Counted from the first letter of the stretch, positions 1 to 8,405 are shown. The stretch: 64,000 nt of DNA from Streptomyces chrestomyceticus JCM 4735 (GCF_003865135.1 NZ_BHZC01000001.1:9313419-9377418); one strand, 5' to 3'. Notes: generated by a model from the letters alone, not told the origin. Translations and numbers: made by a program.

Positions 1-36
1 CGGGGTCCTCGGTCCGTCGCGGGAGTGCGGTTTGAC

Positions 37-58
37 TTAGGTATGAAGTCATACCTAA
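37..58. promoter_or_regulatory. MarR-type palindromic operator
   Basis: Two perfect 10-bp arms, TTAGGTATGA and TCATACCTAA, are separated by 2 bp. The site ends 1 bp before the GTG codon of the adjacent MarR gene and overlaps a TTGACT hexamer at 32-37 that could be its -35 element. Perfect short-spaced palindromes over their own promoters are typical of autoregulated MarR proteins. The binding itself is inferred. Confidence 0.7.
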
Positions 59-59
59 A

Positions 60-542
60 GTGATCCGTATGACCGCCTCCCGTGCGTCCGGCCAGGACAC
101 CCACCGCATCGCCTCCGGGCTCGCGGCCGTCCTGCCCGCACTGCACCGGGCTCTCGACCGGCGGATCGTCCAGGACCTCCCGTTCCCCAGGCTTCCCGAG
201 AGCCAGATCGCGCTGCTGCGGCACGTCGCCGAACACGACGGTGTCACCGTGCGCGCGGCAGCCGACGCGCTGCTCGTCAAGCCCAACAACGTGAGCGCCC
301 TGGTCACCCAGTTGGCTGCCCAGGGGCTCCTGGAGCGCAGGCAGGACGCGGCCGACAAGCGGGTCGCGCACCTGCATCTGACGGCAAAGGCCCGGCGCCA
401 GGTCGCCGAGGTCGACCAACTGGTGGACGGCTATCTCGTCGAGGCGCTGCACGCCCTCACCGACGGGGATCTCGACGCCATCGGGTCCGCTCTCGGCGCC
501 CTCCAGGGGCTGGCGCAGGGGATTCACCCTGCCGCGGACTGA
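60..542 (+). CDS. MarR family transcriptional regulator
   Basis: This 160-residue protein has the length and layout of a MarR winged helix-turn-helix regulator: an N-terminal dimerisation helix, a recognition-helix segment around residues 70-85 (VRAAADALLVKPNNVSALVTQL), and a wing containing the family pattern of Asp-Lys-Arg (ADKRVAHLHLT) near residue 100. The GTG at 60 directly follows the palindrome and could give a nearly leaderless message; an in-frame ATG at 69 is the alternative, and neither has a clear ribosome binding site. An MFS exporter follows on the same strand, so the likely role is ligand-relieved repression of itself and the pump. The ligand cannot be told from sequence. Confidence 0.85.
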   Translation: MIRMTASRASGQDTHRIASGLAAVLPALHRALDRRIVQDLPFPRLPESQIALLRHVAEHDGVTVRAAADALLVKPNNVSALVTQLAAQGLLERRQDAADKRVAHLHLTAKARRQVAEVDQLVDGYLVEALHALTDGDLDAIGSALGALQGLAQGIHPAAD

Positions 543-546
543 CTGT

Positions 547-641
547 CCGGACTGACAACCCGGGCTGACCGGACTGGCAAGCCGCGGGCTGATCCGGGCC
601 GGCAACCCGGGTTGGTCCGGGTCGGCTGTCCGGGCTGACGG
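547..641. repeat. degenerate 22-26 bp tandem repeat, about four copies
   Basis: Units begin at about 547, 569, 593 and 616. Each reads roughly CCGG-A/G-CTG-ACAA-CCCGGG-CTGA, and CCGGG motifs recur in both orientations. The array fills the gap between the MarR gene and the exporter gene. It may form stem-loops in the transcript. No function can be assigned. Confidence 0.6.
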
Positions 642-805
642 CCCGTCGGCGGCCGGCGGCGATGCCGTGCTGCCGGTCCTGCCGTGGCTCCGGCCGTGCC
701 GTGTCCCACGCGCCGTCGACAGTCCGCACCCGTCACCCGTACGCGCCTGCACTCCCGTACAACTACCTTTCCGAAATTCCCCCTTCGAAGAAGCAAGGCA
801 CCTCC

Positions 806-2461
806 ATGTCCTCTTCCGTCATGGGCCACTCACCCCTGCCCACCCACGCTTCGCCGGAACCGGCCCGGGGCCGCCGCGGTCACCCCTGGCTGACGCTCGT
901 CGCGGTCGCCTTCGGCCTGTTCATGGTCGGTCTGGACGGTTCGGTCGTCTCGATCGCGAATCCGGAGATCGGCCGGGACCTGCACGCCTCCACCGCCGAC
1001 CTGCAATGGGTCACCAACTCCTACCTGTTGGCCCTGGCCGCGGCGCTGATCCTCGGCGGCAAGCTCGGTGACCGGTTCGGCCGGCGGACCTACTACCTGA
1101 TCGGTGTGGCCGGTTTCGCCCTGGCGTCCGTCGCCATCGGCCTGGCCGGCTCGATCGAGGGCGTCATCGCCTTCCGCGCGGTGCAGGGCTTCTTCGGCGC
1201 GCTGCTGATGCCCAACACGCTGGGCCTGCTGCGCGCGGTCTTCCCGCCGAAGAAGTTCGGTATGGCGGTGGGTATTTGGGCGATGGTGTCGTCCGTTTCC
1301 ACGGCGCTCGGTCCGATCGTCGGCGGTCTGCTCGTCGAGCACGTCAACTGGGAGTCCGTCTTCTACATCAACGCCCCCATCGGCGTCGTGGCCCTGGTGT
1401 TCAGCGTGTTCGTCCTGCCGCAGAGCAAGAGCACAACCGGCCGGCAGCGCTTCGACATCCCGGGAGTTATCCTCCTCGCGCTCGGTCTGCTCCTCGTCGT
1501 CTTCGGCGTCGTCAAGGGGGAGACGTGGGGGTGGGGCGCCGGCTCCACCCTCGGCGTGCTCGCGGCGGGCGTGGTCGTCCTGCTGGGGTTCGGCTGGTAC
1601 GAGACGCGCCTCGGGCGCCCGGCCCCGGCCTCCTCGACCGCCCCGGACTCCGGGAACGGCCCGGCCGCGGAGCAGCGCGGGCACCCCATCCTGCCGATGC
1701 GGCTGTTCCGCAGCCCGGCGCTGACCATCGGTACGATCATCACCGCCGTCAACTTCTTCGTCCTGCTCGGCGTGATCTTCTTCGTCATGCTCTACCTGCA
1801 GAACGTACGCGGCTTCACGCCCGTCGAAGCCGGTGTCCGTACTCTCCCGCTGAGCCTGGCCTCCGTGGTCGCCTCGCCGCTGGGGGCGAAGCTCACCGAG
1901 CGGTTCACCGCCCGGCTGTCCTTGCCGTTGGGCATGGTGCTGCAAGCGGGCGCCTCCTTCGGCATCCTCGGCTGGGGGGTGCACTCCTCGTACACCGCCA
2001 TGTGGCCGCCGTTCATCGCGCTCGGTCTCGGTGTGGGCATAGTGATGGCCGCCTCCTCCGACGCGATCGTCGGCAACGCGCCGGTCAGTGACGCGGGGGT
2101 GGCCGGGGGGCTGCAGGCCACCGCGCTGCAGGTCGGCGGCGCGCTGGGCACGTCCGTGCTGATGTCCCTGATCAGCGGCAGGGTCGGTGCCACCCTGACG
2201 GACGAGCTGACCTCGGCCGGTGTTCCCGCTTCCGTCGCCGCGCGGATGCACGAGGCCAAGGACGCGGTCGCGATGGGTGTGTCGCCGGTCGGTGACGGTA
2301 TGCCGCAGCAGTTGAAGTCCGCGGTCGTCGAGGGGAGTGGCCAGGCATTCATCAACGGTGTGCATGCCGCGGCCCTCGTCACCGGAGTGCTGTGCGTGAT
2401 CGGCGCGGTGCTTGCCGCAGTCGGCGTCCGACGCGATCCGCAGGCCCCCGCCAGGCACTGA
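806..2461 (+). CDS. MFS multidrug exporter, DHA2 (EmrB/QacA) type
   Basis: The 551-residue membrane protein has the size and hydrophobicity profile of 14-TM drug:H+ antiporters. The first TM carries the acidic LDGSVVSIANPEI segment typical of DHA2 proteins, and the loop between TM2 and TM3 carries motif A (GKLGDRFGRR). An ATG at 662 would add 48 residues of non-membrane, Arg/Pro-rich sequence, so the ATG at 806, preceded by an AAGG-containing region, is preferred. It lies downstream of the MarR gene on the same strand and probably exports a toxic compound whose presence relieves that repressor. A strong hairpin follows the stop. The substrate is unknown. Confidence 0.88.
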   Translation: MSSSVMGHSPLPTHASPEPARGRRGHPWLTLVAVAFGLFMVGLDGSVVSIANPEIGRDLHASTADLQWVTNSYLLALAAALILGGKLGDRFGRRTYYLIGVAGFALASVAIGLAGSIEGVIAFRAVQGFFGALLMPNTLGLLRAVFPPKKFGMAVGIWAMVSSVSTALGPIVGGLLVEHVNWESVFYINAPIGVVALVFSVFVLPQSKSTTGRQRFDIPGVILLALGLLLVVFGVVKGETWGWGAGSTLGVLAAGVVVLLGFGWYETRLGRPAPASSTAPDSGNGPAAEQRGHPILPMRLFRSPALTIGTIITAVNFFVLLGVIFFVMLYLQNVRGFTPVEAGVRTLPLSLASVVASPLGAKLTERFTARLSLPLGMVLQAGASFGILGWGVHSSYTAMWPPFIALGLGVGIVMAASSDAIVGNAPVSDAGVAGGLQATALQVGGALGTSVLMSLISGRVGATLTDELTSAGVPASVAARMHEAKDAVAMGVSPVGDGMPQQLKSAVVEGSGQAFINGVHAAALVTGVLCVIGAVLAAVGVRRDPQAPARH

Positions 2462-2472
2462 GAACAGCGGAC

Positions 2473-2521
2473 CGGCCCGGCCGGGGTGTGCCTGTGCAAG
2501 GCAGGCGCCCCGGCCGGGCCG
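2473..2521. terminator. bidirectional hairpin terminator
   Basis: Perfect 14-bp arms (CGGCCCGGCCGGGG and its complement) flank a 21-nt loop that itself contains a GCCTG/CAGGC stem. The site lies between the convergent exporter and esterase genes. There is no U-tract, which is common for actinomycete terminators. Confidence 0.8.
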
Positions 2522-2553
2522 TTGTGACGTTGGTGGGATGGGCGGCGGATCCC

Positions 2554-3758
2554 TTATGTCTGCGGAACGTCCTTGATGAACACGAGCCCGTCGATGTCTG
2601 TCAGGTGGGCCGGATCGAGCGGGGCGTAGCCGAACCAGGGAGAGACGCGGGCCGCGGGCGGTGTGTCACCGAGGGCGGTGGCCAGCCGGGGAGCGTCTAC
2701 GACGAAGCGGTCCTCCGGGAGCGCGTACAGAAGCCCTTCGACGGTGTCCACTGGCGGTGCGTCCACCCCACGGTGCCAGATCGTGCCGAGAGCCGTGGCC
2801 AGGACGGCGTACTCCTCGCCCAGGCGGGCGTTCACGATCGCACCGGCGCCCCACCACTCCAGCAGGGGGTGGTCCCACATGCGCATCGAGCTCTTGCGCC
2901 GCTGGAGATGGGCGTTCTGGGCGTGGACCAGGGTCGGGCCCCGGTCGGCGAGGGCGAGGAGGTTGTCGGCCATCATCTGGTCCCGTATGCCCAACAGGTG
3001 TGTCATACGACTCGGTGACGTGTCGGCCATCCAGAAGTGGTAGCGGAGCAGGCCGGTGGCGGTCCGCGCGTACAGGCACGCCCGGTCCCAGGCGTCCCGT
3101 GAGGTGGCCGCGATCAGGTGTGGTGTGTGGGCGTGCAGCAGCGTCTCCAGGTCGTCGGCGAGCAGCCGCAGTTCCCTGGCCTCGGCCGACCGGCCCACGG
3201 ACTGCGAGGGGTCCGTCATCACAGCGGGATCGGTCCACCGTTCGTCGGTGCCGATCAGGCGGTCGAGGGTGTCCGCGGTGCAGGGGAGCAGGCCCGGGTC
3301 CACCCAGGTGGCGAGGTAGCCGTGGAGGGCGGTGAGGACCTGCCGGGGGCTCGCGGCGTGGGTGATCTCCAGCGGACCGTCGAAACCGGCGAAGCGCACC
3401 TGCCCGGACACCGGCCGGCCGTCGTTGTACGCCCGTGCCCACCGTACGAGTTCACGGTTGGCCGCGGACGCGCCGAACCCGTGGCTGAAGCCGCGTTCCA
3501 TGACGTCGTCGAGCGTGCCGGTGCCCGTGGTGACGTAATCGTCCACGATCAGGCCCGCCAGGCAGTCGCTCTCGATCGCGACGGTGCGGTACCCCTCCTC
3601 TTCCACGAGCTGCTGGAAGAGGTCATTGCGCAGGTCGAGCAGGGTGTCCTCCCGTGGGTGGGCTCGCCCAGGGCGAGCAGCCGCGGCCGGGCCGGGAGCA
3701 GCCGCAGGACGGCGGCGGCTTCGACGGCGTGGACGGTGTCCTTGATGTCGGTTGCCAT
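2554..3758 (-). CDS. erythromycin esterase family protein (frameshifted)
   Basis: The frame from 3758 starts with about 38 residues ending in the family motif LGEPTHG, and from about 3650 the protein continues in another frame with VEEEGYRTVAIESD and later QNAHLQR. These match the conserved Glu/His motifs of the erythromycin-esterase/EreA-like family, proposed metal-independent hydrolases that open macrolide lactones in some members. The two parts join perfectly if one base is restored in the CCC run at 3651-3653 (GGG to GGGG on the coding strand). The break is therefore either a recent one-base deletion or a sequencing error. A divergent MerR regulator sits 58 bp away. Macrolide hydrolysis cannot be assumed, because many family members act on other or unknown substrates. 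Confidence 0.8.
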
Positions 3759-3761
3759 GCC

Positions 3762-3779
3762 TTCAACGGTATCGTTGAA
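3762..3779. promoter_or_regulatory. inverted repeat between esterase and MerR genes
   Basis: Arms TTCAACG and CGTTGAA are perfect complements with a 4-bp spacer (GTAT). The site lies in the 58-bp divergent gap, 3 bp upstream of the esterase start. It is a plausible operator for the neighbouring double-HTH MerR protein. Confidence 0.55.
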
Positions 3780-3816
3780 CCTTCGGTGGAAACTTTTGCT
3801 CTCTCACGGCGGGAAA

Positions 3817-4584
3817 ATGGGTAAGAACCTTCAAAACAAGGAGCGGCTCAGGCCGATCGACCTGGCCCGCGGGCACGGCCTCTCCACGCAGGCCGTCAGG
3901 AATTACGAGGAGGACGGCATCCTCCCGGCCGCGGACCGCACACCGCACGGCTACCGCACCTACACACCCCTGCACGCGCAGGCCCTCCGCGCCTTCCTCA
4001 CCCTGATGCCCGGCCACGGCCACCAAGTGGCGGCGTCGATCCTGCGGGCGGTGAACCAGGGCGAAGCCGACGAGGCGTTCCGCCTCATCGACGAGAGCCA
4101 CGCCCAGCTCCTCGAAGACCGGCGCACCCTCCAGGCCGTCGAGAGCGCCATCCGCGACCTGACGCGCAACTCGACACCCGAGGCGGACACGGCAGCCGAG
4201 GTGGGCCCGATGTCCACACCCGACGCGGCGTCGGAGACCGGCAGTATCTTCATCGGGCCGTTGGCAGAGAAGCTGGGGATCCGGCCCGCGACGCTCCGCA
4301 AGTGGGAGAACGCCGGACTGGTACGCCCGCGCCGCGACCAGCTCACCGGCTACCGCGTCTACGACGCCTCCGACGTACGGGACGCCCGCCTGGTCCACCA
4401 GCTCAGGCGCGGCGGATACCTGCTGGAACAGATCGCCCCGCTGATGGACCAGGTACGGGCGGCAGGCGGGCTGGAGCCGTTGGAAGGCGCCCTGAGTGAC
4501 TGGCAGAGGCGCCTGTCCGCCCGGGCCCGCGCGATGCTGACCGGGGCTGCGGAGTTGGAGGCGTACCTGCGCGAACGCGGGTGA
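3817..4584 (+). CDS. tandem-HTH MerR regulator (TioE-like)
   Basis: The 255-residue protein contains two MerR-type winged-helix domains in one chain. The first is at residues about 8-75 (LARGHGLSTQAVRNYEEDGILP ... GYRTY) and the second at about 145-215 (LAEKLGIRPATLRKWENAGLVRP ... GYRVYD). Each ends with the family Gly-Tyr-Arg pattern. This architecture matches what is called the TioE family after the thiocoraline cluster regulator. The ATG at 3817 follows a GGCGGG sequence; upstream codons in the same open frame belong to the antisense of the esterase. Its divergent placement suggests it controls the esterase-like gene. The inducer is unknown. Confidence 0.82.
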   Translation: MGKNLQNKERLRPIDLARGHGLSTQAVRNYEEDGILPAADRTPHGYRTYTPLHAQALRAFLTLMPGHGHQVAASILRAVNQGEADEAFRLIDESHAQLLEDRRTLQAVESAIRDLTRNSTPEADTAAEVGPMSTPDAASETGSIFIGPLAEKLGIRPATLRKWENAGLVRPRRDQLTGYRVYDASDVRDARLVHQLRRGGYLLEQIAPLMDQVRAAGGLEPLEGALSDWQRRLSARARAMLTGAAELEAYLRERG

Positions 4585-4628
4585 ACGGCCGGGCAGGACC
4601 GACGGCCGGACCGCGAACTGCCTGGCCT

Positions 4629-4655
4629 GCCTGAACTGCCTGAACTGCCTGAACT
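4629..4655. repeat. 9-bp tandem repeat GCCTGAACT x3
   Basis: Three perfect head-to-tail copies occur at 4629, 4638 and 4647, in the gap between the convergent MerR and monooxygenase genes. No hairpin terminator was seen here. Confidence 0.7.
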
Positions 4656-4696
4656 GTTCGGACCGCCCGGACCGATCGAGATTCTGTCCGCTACGG

Positions 4697-5905
4697 CTAC
4701 GATGCCGAACGGTCCGCCGTCGCCCCGGAGCCGTCTTCGCCGGAGACCGTGCGCAGATCGGTGTCCCAGTCCAGTTGGGCGATCAAGGCATCGTCGCCAG
4801 GACGCTGCGGTGTCGGTGTCGGTGCCGATCCGGTACGCGGAGGAGTGCGGGTGCCGCGTGAAATCTGCCCGCTGACGGTGATGTTGTGCTCGACACGAGG
4901 GCGGCGGCACGCCTCGTACAGGGCGAACGCACGCTCCGCGTCGGGTGCGTCCCGCAGGGACTTGGCCAGGACGACGGCGTCCTCCAAGGCCATGGACGCG
5001 CCTTGGCCCGTCGCCGGCGACGCCGCGTGCGCGGCATCACCGATGATCAGCGTCCGGCCGGAGTGCCAGGGAGTGCCGGGCGGGATCTCGGTGGCGTTCG
5101 TGGCCATGATGCCGTCCGTGGAGGCGGCGACGATGTCCGCGGCGGGTGTGGCGTCCGCACGCAGCAGGGCGACCAGTAGTTCACGTCGGCGGGACGGATC
5201 GGGGTCTGAGAGTTCCTCGGCGGGAAGGGCCTCGGTGGCGACCCGGGCGAACCAGTACGTCTCCCGGTCCGGCGAGACCGCGTAGCCGAAGGACACGTTG
5301 CTGCCCCGCACCATGGTGATGTGGCCGGTCTCTTCCGCCACCGGTGCGCTGCGGGTGTACCCGTAGAAGACGCGCTGCCCCGCGGAGACGGGTTCCACGC
5401 CAGGGGCGATCGACCGTCGAAGGGTCGAATTCACCCCGTCCGCGCCGATGAGCAGGTCACCGGTGGCGACGCTGCCGTCCGCGAACCGCGCGGACACCTG
5501 GTGCGGCCCGTTCTCGAAGGACACCAGCCGTGCTCCGTGCACGATCCGGATACGCCGGCGGACGGCCTCGGCCTGCAGGGCGGCGTTCAACTCGCCACGA
5601 CGCAGGCACCGGTAGCGCAGGAGGGCGTCGTCGGCCTCTCCCATCGGCGCGTGCGCCACCTCGCTGCCCCGGTCGTCGAGAAGCCGCAGGGAACGCAGCG
5701 GAAAGCCGATCGAGGTGACCGCGTCCGAAGCACCGAGCTGCGCCAACGCGCGCATACCGTTGCTGGCCAGGGTCAGGAAGGCCCCGATGTCCTCGGCCGT
5801 GTCGGGATGCGCCTCGTGCACGACGACGTCGAATCCCGCCTTGTGCAGCGCCAGCGCGGTTGCCGTGCCGGCGATCCCGCCACCGATGACCAGTATGCGT
5901 TCCAC
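4697..5905 (-). CDS. FAD-dependent monooxygenase (UbiH/PHBH fold)
   Basis: The 402-residue protein shows the three flavin motifs of class A aromatic hydroxylases: VIGGGIAGTATALAL near the N-terminus for ADP binding, the DG motif region IGADGVNSTLRR around residue 155, and GDAAHAASPATGQGASMALEDA around residue 290, which binds the flavin ribityl chain. Such enzymes insert one oxygen from O2 using NAD(P)H. The GTG at 5905 is preferred because GGAG lies 7-8 nt upstream and the flavin fingerprint begins five residues later; the longer open frame to 6052 adds Arg-rich sequence. It stands alone, so the substrate cannot be inferred; drug hydroxylation or catabolism are both possible. Confidence 0.85.
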   Translation of the reverse strand: MERILVIGGGIAGTATALALHKAGFDVVVHEAHPDTAEDIGAFLTLASNGMRALAQLGASDAVTSIGFPLRSLRLLDDRGSEVAHAPMGEADDALLRYRCLRRGELNAALQAEAVRRRIRIVHGARLVSFENGPHQVSARFADGSVATGDLLIGADGVNSTLRRSIAPGVEPVSAGQRVFYGYTRSAPVAEETGHITMVRGSNVSFGYAVSPDRETYWFARVATEALPAEELSDPDPSRRRELLVALLRADATPAADIVAASTDGIMATNATEIPPGTPWHSGRTLIIGDAAHAASPATGQGASMALEDAVVLAKSLRDAPDAERAFALYEACRRPRVEHNITVSGQISRGTRTPPRTGSAPTPTPQRPGDDALIAQLDWDTDLRTVSGEDGSGATADRSAS

Positions 5906-6084
5906 GAACCACTCCGCTCTTCCGTGCGGGTTCCATTCTGCGTCACGCCTGCGTCCCGTCCGGATGCGGCGTGGGCCCAGCCTGGGGTCGGCTGACCCTC
6001 CGCAGTCAGGATGGCGGCGGACGCGGTGTGTTCGACAACCCGCGCCCGCCACCGTACGGGAGGCTGCCGCCCGCCCGTCACCCG

Positions 6085-7017
6085 TCAGTCGGTGCGGCGC
6101 CGGCGCGTGATCAGGACGGCCGCGCCGCCCGCGACGACGGCCGCTCCGCCGATCAGCGCCACGGTGGGCAGGGCGTCGGACGAGCCGGTCTCCGCGAGGT
6201 TGCCGCTCGTGCCGGAGGGGTTACGGGCCGGCACGGCCGCGGCGGTCGCCGAGGTTTCGGCGCCGGGCGTGGCCGGTGCGGCCGTCGGCGTGGCGGAGCC
6301 GGTGGGCCGGGAGGCGGTCGGGGTGGGCCGCGGCTTCGCGGGCTCGGGCTTCGCGCCCCCGTCCGGAGAGGTACCGGGCTTCGGCGTGCCGGGAGTGGGC
6401 TCGGCGGCCGGTTCCACGACATTGAGCGTCTTGCGTTCGTCGGCGCCTGCCGTGCAGGGCTCCACCCTGCCGTCGGGCATGCGGAAGTGGTCCAGGAACG
6501 TGGCGCTGACGTCGACCGTGCTTGAGGACAGGTACCAGGGCAGTTCCGCCGCGGCGCGCAGTCGTAGGTCGTAGGTCACCGACGCCCCGGCCTTCAGGGC
6601 ACCGCCGGTGACGAAGCTGGACGCGTTTCTGTCCACCGGCGTCCACTTGCCGTCCCGGCCGGACTTGTACTCGAAGTCGATGAACTCGCTCACGAACGGT
6701 GCCTCGCGTTCCGACTCCCGGTAGACAGCGACCGAAACCCGGACCGGCGACACGTCCTTGTCGCTGACGTTGGTCACCGTCGCCCGGAACGACCGCCAGT
6801 CCCCGCCCCGTACGACCGGGCTGTCGACGTCGGTCCGCACGAGCTTGAGGGTCTTCTGCTGGTAACCGCCGACCGCGTCGGCGACGTCATGACAGGACGA
6901 CAGGCCGTGCCAGGGCCGCTCGGGCTCCGTGGCGTGCGCGGCGGTGGCCGTCAGCACGGCGGCCGGGAGCACCGAGGCCGCTATGGCGGCCGAAGCCACG
7001 GTACGACGAAGGTTCAT
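6085..7017 (-). CDS. secreted LAETG-anchored cell-wall protein
   Basis: The 310-residue protein starts with a signal peptide (Arg-Arg then a hydrophobic stretch ending in ATAAHA). A beta-rich domain follows at about residues 35-205, then a Pro/Thr/Ala-rich stalk (about 210-270). It ends with LAETG, a hydrophobic segment and RRRR. LAxTG plus hydrophobic span plus basic tail is the sorting signal used by class E sortases in Streptomyces, so the protein should be covalently attached to peptidoglycan. Two cysteines (about residues 42 and 189) could form a disulfide. The ATG at 7017 has GAGGAA about 8 nt upstream. No sortase gene is nearby. The ectodomain function is unknown. Confidence 0.82.
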   Translation of the reverse strand: MNLRRTVASAAIAASVLPAAVLTATAAHATEPERPWHGLSSCHDVADAVGGYQQKTLKLVRTDVDSPVVRGGDWRSFRATVTNVSDKDVSPVRVSVAVYRESEREAPFVSEFIDFEYKSGRDGKWTPVDRNASSFVTGGALKAGASVTYDLRLRAAAELPWYLSSSTVDVSATFLDHFRMPDGRVEPCTAGADERKTLNVVEPAAEPTPGTPKPGTSPDGGAKPEPAKPRPTPTASRPTGSATPTAAPATPGAETSATAAAVPARNPSGTSGNLAETGSSDALPTVALIGGAAVVAGGAAVLITRRRRTD

Positions 7018-7044
7018 CGGGTTCCTCTTCCGTACAACTTCCGT

Positions 7045-7066
7045 ATGGGCGCGACATCGCGCCCAT
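7045..7066. promoter_or_regulatory. perfect 22-bp palindrome upstream of LAETG gene
   Basis: Arms ATGGGCGCGA and TCGCGCCCAT are perfect complements with a 2-bp centre. The site lies 28-49 bp upstream of the LAETG gene start and downstream of the sigma factor gene. The tight spacing suits an operator better than a terminator, but a terminator for the sigma gene cannot be excluded. Confidence 0.5.
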
Positions 7067-7285
7067 TGACGGTCCTATGACCCCTGAGCTGGGCGAATAG
7101 TTGTGCCGGCGGTGTCTGGAGTGTCGGCGACGAAGTCGAGGAGCGTGGTGGCCGAGGTGTCCCTCTCTGGACGATGAGCTGTCGCTGGTCGCTGTGCTGC
7201 GGCAACTCTCGTCCAGTGCGATCACACCGTCGATTACTCCGGAGGTAACGACCGTACGGGCCGGGGCTCGCGGACAGGTTCCGCC

Positions 7286-8233
7286 TCAGCGGCGCAGGGC
7301 GGTCTCCCGCTCCAGGTGCGACAGCTTCTCGGGGTTGCGTACGGCGTAGAGCCCGGTGATGAGCCCGTTCTCGACGTGCGCCGTCACGACGGTGTCCAGC
7401 TCGCCGTCCAGGTGGATGATCAGCGCCGGACCGGCATTGACCTGGGCCGGCCGCAGCGAGATCGCCCCCGTCTTGCGCAGGCCGCCGACCAGCAGGCGGG
7501 ACACCTTGTCGGCCCCGACGATCGGCCGCAGGACGGCCTGTTTGACCCCGCCGCCGTCACCCAGGAGGACGACGTCCGGCGCGAGGATGTCGACCAGGGT
7601 CTGCAGGTCTCCCGTTTCGACCGCCCGCCGGAAGGCGTCGAGCGCGTCGCGTGTCTCGGCGGGGGAAACGGTCCCGCGCGGCCGGCGCGCCGCGACGTGG
7701 GCCCGCGCCCGGTGCGCGATCTGGCGGACCGCGTCCGGGCTCTTGTCGACGGACGCGGCGATCTCGTCGTACCCGAGGTCGAACACCTCACGCAGCACGA
7801 ACACCGCCCGCTCGGTCGGCGTGAGCGTCTCCAGCACCAGCAGCATCGCCGTCGAGACGCTGTCGGCCAGTTCGACGTCCTCGGCCACGTCGGGCGTGGT
7901 GAGCAGCGGTTCGGGCAGCCAGGAGCCGACGTAGGACTCCTTGCGGCGGCCGAGCGTACGCAGTCGGCCCAGCGCCTGGCGTGTGGTGATCCGGACCAGG
8001 TACGCGCGGTGCTCCCGTACGGTGGTGAGATCGACGCCCACCCACCGCAGCCAGGTCTCCTGCAGGACGTCCTCCGCGTCGGCGGCCGAGCCGAGCAACT
8101 CGTAGGCGACGGTGAACAGCAGGTTGCGATGGGTGACGAACACCTCGGTGGCGAGGTCCGTGCCCCCGCCGTCGGCGAGCCGGTCAGCCGCGCCCTCCGT
8201 GCGCTCACTGCGTTCATTGTTCACCGGGTTCAC
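7286..8233 (-). CDS. ECF41 sigma factor with SnoaL-like C-terminal domain
   Basis: The 315-residue protein has sigma region 2 (about residues 30-95), region 4 (about 130-185, FVLREVFDLGYDEIAASVDKSP) and a SnoaL-like C-terminal extension. It carries the ECF41 signatures: WLPEP in the linker, DGGG in the extension and NPEKL (consensus NPDKL) near the end. In ECF41 factors the fused domain replaces a separate anti-sigma factor and modulates activity. The GTG at 8233 has AGGAG about 7 nt upstream. It is divergent from a carboxymuconolactone-decarboxylase-like gene, the classical ECF41 target, and both start regions carry matching promoters. Confidence 0.92.
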   Translation of the reverse strand: MNPVNNERSERTEGAADRLADGGGTDLATEVFVTHRNLLFTVAYELLGSAADAEDVLQETWLRWVGVDLTTVREHRAYLVRITTRQALGRLRTLGRRKESYVGSWLPEPLLTTPDVAEDVELADSVSTAMLLVLETLTPTERAVFVLREVFDLGYDEIAASVDKSPDAVRQIAHRARAHVAARRPRGTVSPAETRDALDAFRRAVETGDLQTLVDILAPDVVLLGDGGGVKQAVLRPIVGADKVSRLLVGGLRKTGAISLRPAQVNAGPALIIHLDGELDTVVTAHVENGLITGLYAVRNPEKLSHLERETALRR

Positions 8234-8277
8234 AGGTTGCTCCTGCCTTTTCGCTTCCGACCGTGATATGCGCACAA

Positions 8278-8304
8278 GACGCCGGACACCGCCGCGTTGT
8301 GACA
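8278..8304 (-). promoter_or_regulatory. ECF41-type promoter of the sigma factor gene
   Basis: Read on the minus strand, TGTCACA is followed after exactly 16 bp by CGTC. This matches the ECF41 -35/-10 consensus as I recall it from Bacillus licheniformis and Rhodobacter work. It lies about 45 bp upstream of the sigma gene start, implying autoregulation. Confidence 0.75.
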
Positions 8305-8338
8305 TCCAGGGGCGGTGTTGTACGTCACATGGCCGAGC

Positions 8339-8365
8339 CGTCACAGGGAGCGGGGCAGCGGCGTC
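8339..8365 (+). promoter_or_regulatory. ECF41-type promoter of the AhpD-like gene
   Basis: CGTCACA is followed after 16 bp by CGTC, then TTGTG, the same bases that follow the -10 element of the divergent sigma gene promoter. The element lies about 40 bp upstream of the start at 8406. One base differs from the TGTCACA form used on the other strand. Confidence 0.7.
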
Positions 8366-8405
8366 TTGTGGTCGTTCAACGCACACCACGAGTGAGGACG
8401 AAGCC

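Noticed and set aside
547..641. Possible CRISPR array.
   Set aside because: Units are degenerate, abut each other without unique spacers, and no cas gene is present.
830..2458. A 542-codon open frame antisense to the first MFS exporter.
   Set aside because: It is Arg/Gly/His-rich with no family resemblance and mirrors the exporter frame; long antisense frames are usual at this GC content.
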